A DNA stretch of 64,000 nucleotides from Verrucomicrobiaceae bacterium (GTDB taxonomy: Bacteria > Verrucomicrobiota > Verrucomicrobiia > Verrucomicrobiales > Verrucomicrobiaceae), in assembly GCA_027490195.1 (NCBI GenBank), contig JAIXYN010000005.1:186001-250000 (forward strand), given 5' to 3'. A program made the position numbers and the translations under genes. Positions 60,332 to 64,000 of the stretch are shown one piece after another; within the stretch, counting starts at the first letter, position 1, and each line of letters starts with the position of its first letter. The notes beneath the pieces are model-generated. The model made no database searches. It was not told where the DNA came from and was given only the letters and a program-made list of their open reading frames with translations.

Positions 60332-62350
60332 CTACTTCAGCAGCCACTCCACTGCCGGACTCTCAGGATCTTTGCCCTCGCCACGCACCCAGCGCAGGGC
60401 AGTGCCTTGCACCGTGATCATGCCCGGCATGTCCAGATACTTAGCCCCACCTGGAAGGAACATCGGATCACGATAATCCAGCACCTTGCCAAAGCGGAAG
60501 CCATGCGTGTCCACCGCCGCCCGGTCGATCGCTTCACCCGCCACAGCACGCGCTGCGACAGCAATGGGCCCGGTCTGCTCACCAAACGCAGCCAGACAAA
60601 CCGACTTCGGACTCGGGTGCGTTCCCACCTTCGTGTTGCGCAGGAAAGTCGTCAGAGTCAGCACATCATGCGCGCGCTGCGCAAACAGCGCGCTGTTGTA
60701 GCCATACGTGTAGCCCGCAAACTCACGCGGATTCGCCACCAGCCGGTTCTGCTTCCCGAGTTCGGTACCTTGAAACAGCAGATCCACCCCCAGCACTGCC
60801 ACGCCATCCTTAACCAGCGCCTTTACCTCCTTGTTCGCCAGACCTGCTTTGCCCGCGTCATCCAGCCAGATCACCACCCGCCCGTTCCACTCTTTCGGGT
60901 ACAGCCAGGCCACGCTCAGCTCCTCGTTATACGTCTTGTTCGTCAGCATTCCCGTCATCTCCAAGTGGTCACCCCGGTCCTGCTTGTCCTTCAGCGTCCA
61001 CTCCACCTCGCCCGCCTTGTCATATGTCCGGCCGATCACCACTTCGATGCCCTCGCGCAGCACCTTTGGGTCCGCCTCGCTCAGCAGTTTTTCCGCATCC
61101 GCAGCCATGTACTTCAGCAGTTTCCGCTCAAACTCCGGGTCCGCCGCCTTCGGAGCAGGGTGTTTCTCATCCCAGACCGTCAGTTGCTCCTTCGTCAGCG
61201 GCTCAAAGTCCTTCTCGATCACCGGCGTCTCCTGCCCCAGCTTGAAGTGCTTGTTCACAAACGTGTAAAACGCAGAGCGCGTCACCGCATTGTAGTTATG
61301 TGGGAAGTGCTCCCCGCGCAGCAGGAACACATTGTCCTTCTTGCCAAAGGTCGTGTACAGCTTCTGCAAATCCGGGAAGCCTTTTGTCGCCATCTCCTTC
61401 GTCCAGTCATTCGCCGTGTTCATCCCTTGCGGCTTCGGTGCAAACAGACCCGCAAACTCCACATTCCCCGTGTTGATCCGCAGCAAAGAAGTGTTCTCGC
61501 ACGTGCAGCCCCCTTGCATCGCCGTGCTCACCATCACACAGGGGAAGGAGAGCTTGATGCGGTCATCAATCGCCGCCAGCAGCATCGTCTGCGTCCCGCC
61601 ACCGCTCGCACCCGTGATCGCCGTACGCTCCGGATCAACCTCCGGCTGCGACAGCAGGAAGTCCAGCCCACGCACCGCGTTCCACGTCTGCAGACCCATG
61701 ATCGACTGCAGATGCGCCTCTGCCTGCGGACTGTAGAGCCCCCAGTTTTCCGCCGTGTTCATCTCCGGCCGCTGCTTCGCAAACGCGTGTACCACGTCCC
61801 GTGAAAACTGCACCGAATCCGAGTCACTCAGCATGTCCCACTGCCACACCACGCAGCCCATCCGCGCCAGTTGAATGCAGAGCGATTGAAAAATGCTCTT
61901 CCCACCCCGCTCAAAACGCTCGCCCCCCGCCGCGATCTCCGCCCGCACCTTCGCATCCGTCTCAATCGACAGGCGCGCGTCCTTCCAGTGCCCGTGCGCA
62001 AACATCACCCCCGGCACCTTACCCTTGATCACCTTCGGCTTCCACAGACTGCCCGTCACGAAAAAACCCGGCGCACTTTCAAAGTACACTTTCTCCACCG
62101 TGAAGCCATCCCCCTCCACCTTGCCATGCACCACCGCATTCAGCGGCGTCTTCGTCGGCATCGGCCACAGCCCCTCCGCCACCAGGATCTGCCTCCGCAC
62201 ATAATCCTTCCGCGCATCCCACTCACTCAGCGAAGACGGCGGATTGAAAGGGAAATACCCGTTCAAATCCTTCGGTGCCTGCAGCCGGCTGTCCTCAGCA
62301 CGGACAAGGGACGACGCGAGAACGGCAAGGAGGAGCAGCTTGGATTTCAT
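60332..62350 (-). CDS. Secreted tandem alpha/beta-hydrolase (acetyl-xylan-esterase-like)
   Basis: The ATG at 62350 begins a signal peptide (KSKLLLLAVLASSLVRAE). The 672-residue protein holds two alpha/beta-hydrolase domains. The first (~80-375) has nucleophile elbow GASGGG with S249 and a His in GEHFPHNYN (H348 or H351), as in AXE1/glucuronoyl-type esterases. The second (~480-665) preserves the fold but its elbow reads GEQTG (590-594), with glutamine in place of serine, so it is probably inactive and structural or binding. Likely role: removal of acetyl or glucuronoyl esters from plant polysaccharide. It stands alone, between a 229-base spacer and a 389-base spacer. Confidence 0.78.
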   Translation of the reverse strand: MKSKLLLLAVLASSLVRAEDSRLQAPKDLNGYFPFNPPSSLSEWDARKDYVRRQILVAEGLWPMPTKTPLNAVVHGKVEGDGFTVEKVYFESAPGFFVTGSLWKPKVIKGKVPGVMFAHGHWKDARLSIETDAKVRAEIAAGGERFERGGKSIFQSLCIQLARMGCVVWQWDMLSDSDSVQFSRDVVHAFAKQRPEMNTAENWGLYSPQAEAHLQSIMGLQTWNAVRGLDFLLSQPEVDPERTAITGASGGGTQTMLLAAIDDRIKLSFPCVMVSTAMQGGCTCENTSLLRINTGNVEFAGLFAPKPQGMNTANDWTKEMATKGFPDLQKLYTTFGKKDNVFLLRGEHFPHNYNAVTRSAFYTFVNKHFKLGQETPVIEKDFEPLTKEQLTVWDEKHPAPKAADPEFERKLLKYMAADAEKLLSEADPKVLREGIEVVIGRTYDKAGEVEWTLKDKQDRGDHLEMTGMLTNKTYNEELSVAWLYPKEWNGRVVIWLDDAGKAGLANKEVKALVKDGVAVLGVDLLFQGTELGKQNRLVANPREFAGYTYGYNSALFAQRAHDVLTLTTFLRNTKVGTHPSPKSVCLAAFGEQTGPIAVAARAVAGEAIDRAAVDTHGFRFGKVLDYRDPMFLPGGAKYLDMPGMITVQGTALRWVRGEGKDPESPAVEWLLK

Positions 62351-62739
62351 GGTTGATGCAATGAGAGAGTTCAAACAAACGCCACGAAGCTGCCAAGTTC
62401 ATCACGAAGCTCACAAACAGGTCGCCCCACCACCTCCTCTTCCCAATTGCCCACCAAAGCACCGCAAGCCACCTAGTCACCACCCATCTTCACTCCTCGT
62501 CTGCGCAGGGCGGTCCTGAAAGCAGTCACGGCGGAGCAAGTGGTCAGAAAAAACGCGAATTGAAAACAAGACGTTGAATACCGTCGTTTTCAGAAACAAC
62601 TGCCCGTCATGTTGAAGGATCTCCAACTCAAGGAGACCGAAATTTCGTTTGTGGACTGTTCCAAGCTCATCGGAGTTTGGCCCAAAGCGGTGGCCAAAGT
62701 GTGATGACCAATGTCCGCATTGCGGTGCGTGATGCAACC
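62351..62739. other. 389-base intergenic region
   Basis: It lies between the hydrolase start and the NADH dehydrogenase stop, both on the minus strand, so it should contain the hydrolase promoter. I see no gene: the longest frames are short and lack family features. A 31-codon plus-strand frame starting at the ATG of 62609 has weakly protein-like composition but no other support. Confidence 0.45.
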
Positions 62740-63978
62740 TCACGGCTGAATGATGCGCGCGCCACGCTGCCAAGTGATGTAGGACCAGACCCAGTGAAGG
62801 AAGACAATGGCGCGATTGCGCATTCCCATGAGGAAGAGGAGATGGACGAAAAGCCACATGAGCCAGGCGAGCATGCCTCGCAGGTGCATGCCGGCAAAGC
62901 TGACGACGGCGGCGCTGCGGCCGATGGTGGCCATGGTGCCTTTGTCGAGGTAGGTGAAGGCTGAGCGGGGCACGGACATGCCTTCATTGAGAATGGTCTT
63001 GGCGATGAAGTGGCCCATCTGTATGGCCGCCGGGCTGACGCCGGGTACGCGGACGCCTTTGGTGTCTGTTAGCGCCACGAGATCGCCTGCGGCGAAGACT
63101 TCGGGATGACCGGGTAGGCTGAGGTCTGGCTGGACCTGGATGCGGCCGGCGCGATCGAGCGGCACGCCTGCGAGAGTGCGGGTGATCCCGCTGGCTTCCA
63201 CGCCTGCGGCCCAGATGACGGTGTCTGTCTCGATGCGCTGATCGCCGGTGATGACATAGCCTGCGCCAACTTCTTTGACGGATGAATTGAGATGCACCGT
63301 CACGCCTAGGTGCTCGAGATGCTTGCAGGCGTAGTCTGGCAGTCCGCCGGGGAAAGCCGCGAGCAGTTTGGGACCGGCCTCGATGAGATGAACTTTCGCC
63401 AAGCTGGGATCAATGCGCCGGAAGTCTTCTTTCAGCACCTGCTGCGCGAGTTCGGCGAGTGAGCCCGCCATCTCCACCCCGGTGGGGCCACCACCGACGA
63501 TGACCGTCGTCAGCAAACGCGCGGTCGTTTGAGGATCATTTGAGCACTCCGCCTGCTCAAAGGCGAGCAGCACTTGTTTGCGGATTTTCATGGCATCATC
63601 CAGGCTCTTCAGGCCGAGGGTGTGCTCGGCCCATTCATCGTGGCCGAAGTAGCCAGTCTTGGCACCGAGCGCGATGACGAGATAGTCATAGTCGAGCACC
63701 TGCTCCTTCAGGTGGACCTGTTTGGCATCGAGATCAATGCGGCGCACCTCGTCCATCAAGGTGGTGACGTTTTTGTAGTCGGAGAGGATCGCGCGCAGCG
63801 GCTGCGCGATGTCGGTCATGGCGAGGCCGCCGGTGGCCACTTGATAGAGGAGTGGCTGGAAGAGATGATGATTCCAGCGGTCCACGAGTGTGACCGCGAA
63901 GCGTTCTTCGGGAAATCCCTTCGCACAAGCCAGACCGGCAAACCCACCCCCAAGAATCAAGACACGCTGTTGTTTCAT
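62740..63978 (-). CDS. ndh: Type II NADH dehydrogenase (NDH-2)
   Basis: The 412-residue flavoprotein has the first dinucleotide-binding motif GGGFAG (9-14, FAD), the HHLFQPLLYQVATGGL segment typical of NDH-2, a second Rossmann motif VIVGGGPTGVEMAG near 167 (NADH) and the FAD-closing VFAAGDLVAL near 300. The C-terminal region has an amphipathic or membrane segment (MLAWLMWLFVHLLFLMGM) that anchors it to the inner leaflet. It moves electrons from NADH to quinone without proton pumping. Downstream on the same strand is a large spacer. The gene is complete, starting 22 bases from the window end. Confidence 0.93.
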   Translation of the reverse strand: MKQQRVLILGGGFAGLACAKGFPEERFAVTLVDRWNHHLFQPLLYQVATGGLAMTDIAQPLRAILSDYKNVTTLMDEVRRIDLDAKQVHLKEQVLDYDYLVIALGAKTGYFGHDEWAEHTLGLKSLDDAMKIRKQVLLAFEQAECSNDPQTTARLLTTVIVGGGPTGVEMAGSLAELAQQVLKEDFRRIDPSLAKVHLIEAGPKLLAAFPGGLPDYACKHLEHLGVTVHLNSSVKEVGAGYVITGDQRIETDTVIWAAGVEASGITRTLAGVPLDRAGRIQVQPDLSLPGHPEVFAAGDLVALTDTKGVRVPGVSPAAIQMGHFIAKTILNEGMSVPRSAFTYLDKGTMATIGRSAAVVSFAGMHLRGMLAWLMWLFVHLLFLMGMRNRAIVFLHWVWSYITWQRGARIIQP

Positions 63979-64000
63979 ATTTCATTAGAGCATACGCCAG

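Noticed and set aside
62609-62704. 31-codon plus-strand frame between the hydrolase and NADH dehydrogenase genes
   Set aside because: Composition is plausible but there is no ribosome-binding site, paralogue or domain, and it converges on the ndh stop.

Overview
The window looks like a chromosomal piece from a Verrucomicrobiota bacterium of the Prosthecobacter/Verrucomicrobium type (inference). It is dense in families that are largely confined to, or amplified in, Planctomycetota and Verrucomicrobiota: a Pirellula/Verrucomicrobium-type membrane-bound dehydrogenase with a C-terminal haem site, DUF1549/DUF1553 (PSD1) proteins with and without a planctomycete cytochrome c domain, four DUF1501 proteins, a DUF1800 protein, many secreted beta-propellers and beta-helices, and a XylR-type AraC regulator. 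Base composition is even and GC-rich, most genes lie on the minus strand, and Shine-Dalgarno sequences are mostly weak. I see no rRNA, tRNA, CRISPR array, prophage or intact insertion sequence.

Layout. 1-4.6 kb (+): the 3' part of a haem-binding dehydrogenase gene, then a secreted esterase. 4.7-9.9 kb (-): two DUF1501 genes around a PSD1 gene. 10.2-11.2 kb (+): an amidohydrolase resembling sugar lactonases. 11.2-22.3 kb (-): a nine-gene run with mostly small gaps (beta-propeller, cytochrome-PSD1, DUF1501, two short-chain dehydrogenases, then a CUT2-type sugar ABC importer: binding lipoprotein, double ATPase, permease), read divergently from a XylR/AraC regulator at 22.5-23.7 kb. I read this as a sugar oxidation and uptake locus. 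23.9-30.8 kb (-): five tightly packed genes for secreted proteins (two beta-helix proteins, one of them pectate-lyase-like, a 13-Asp-box double propeller, a PQQ-like propeller, one of unknown family), probably a polysaccharide-degrading operon. 31.2-34.1 kb (-): a DUF1800-DUF1501 pair.

34.2-49.6 kb (-) has a different character: two ribosome-hibernation-factor-like genes, each preceded by a 44-residue lipoprotein gene of one new paralogous family, a site-2 protease with CBS domains, a GH63-like glucosidase, a short-chain dehydrogenase, a DUF2934 protein, a methyltransferase, a PAS sensor kinase with a NarL-type regulator, a beta-barrel protein and a P-type cation ATPase. The set recalls dormancy or low-oxygen regulons such as the DosR regulon, and is the most interesting part of the window.

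49.7-64 kb is mixed: a PL6/chondroitinase-B-like lyase, a proline-rich membrane protein, the end of a decayed REP-associated transposase, serA, a coiled-coil membrane protein, another PQQ-like propeller, a GYF/pilin-like fusion, gnd, a small antitoxin-like protein behind a strong terminator, a tandem alpha/beta-hydrolase and a type II NADH dehydrogenase.
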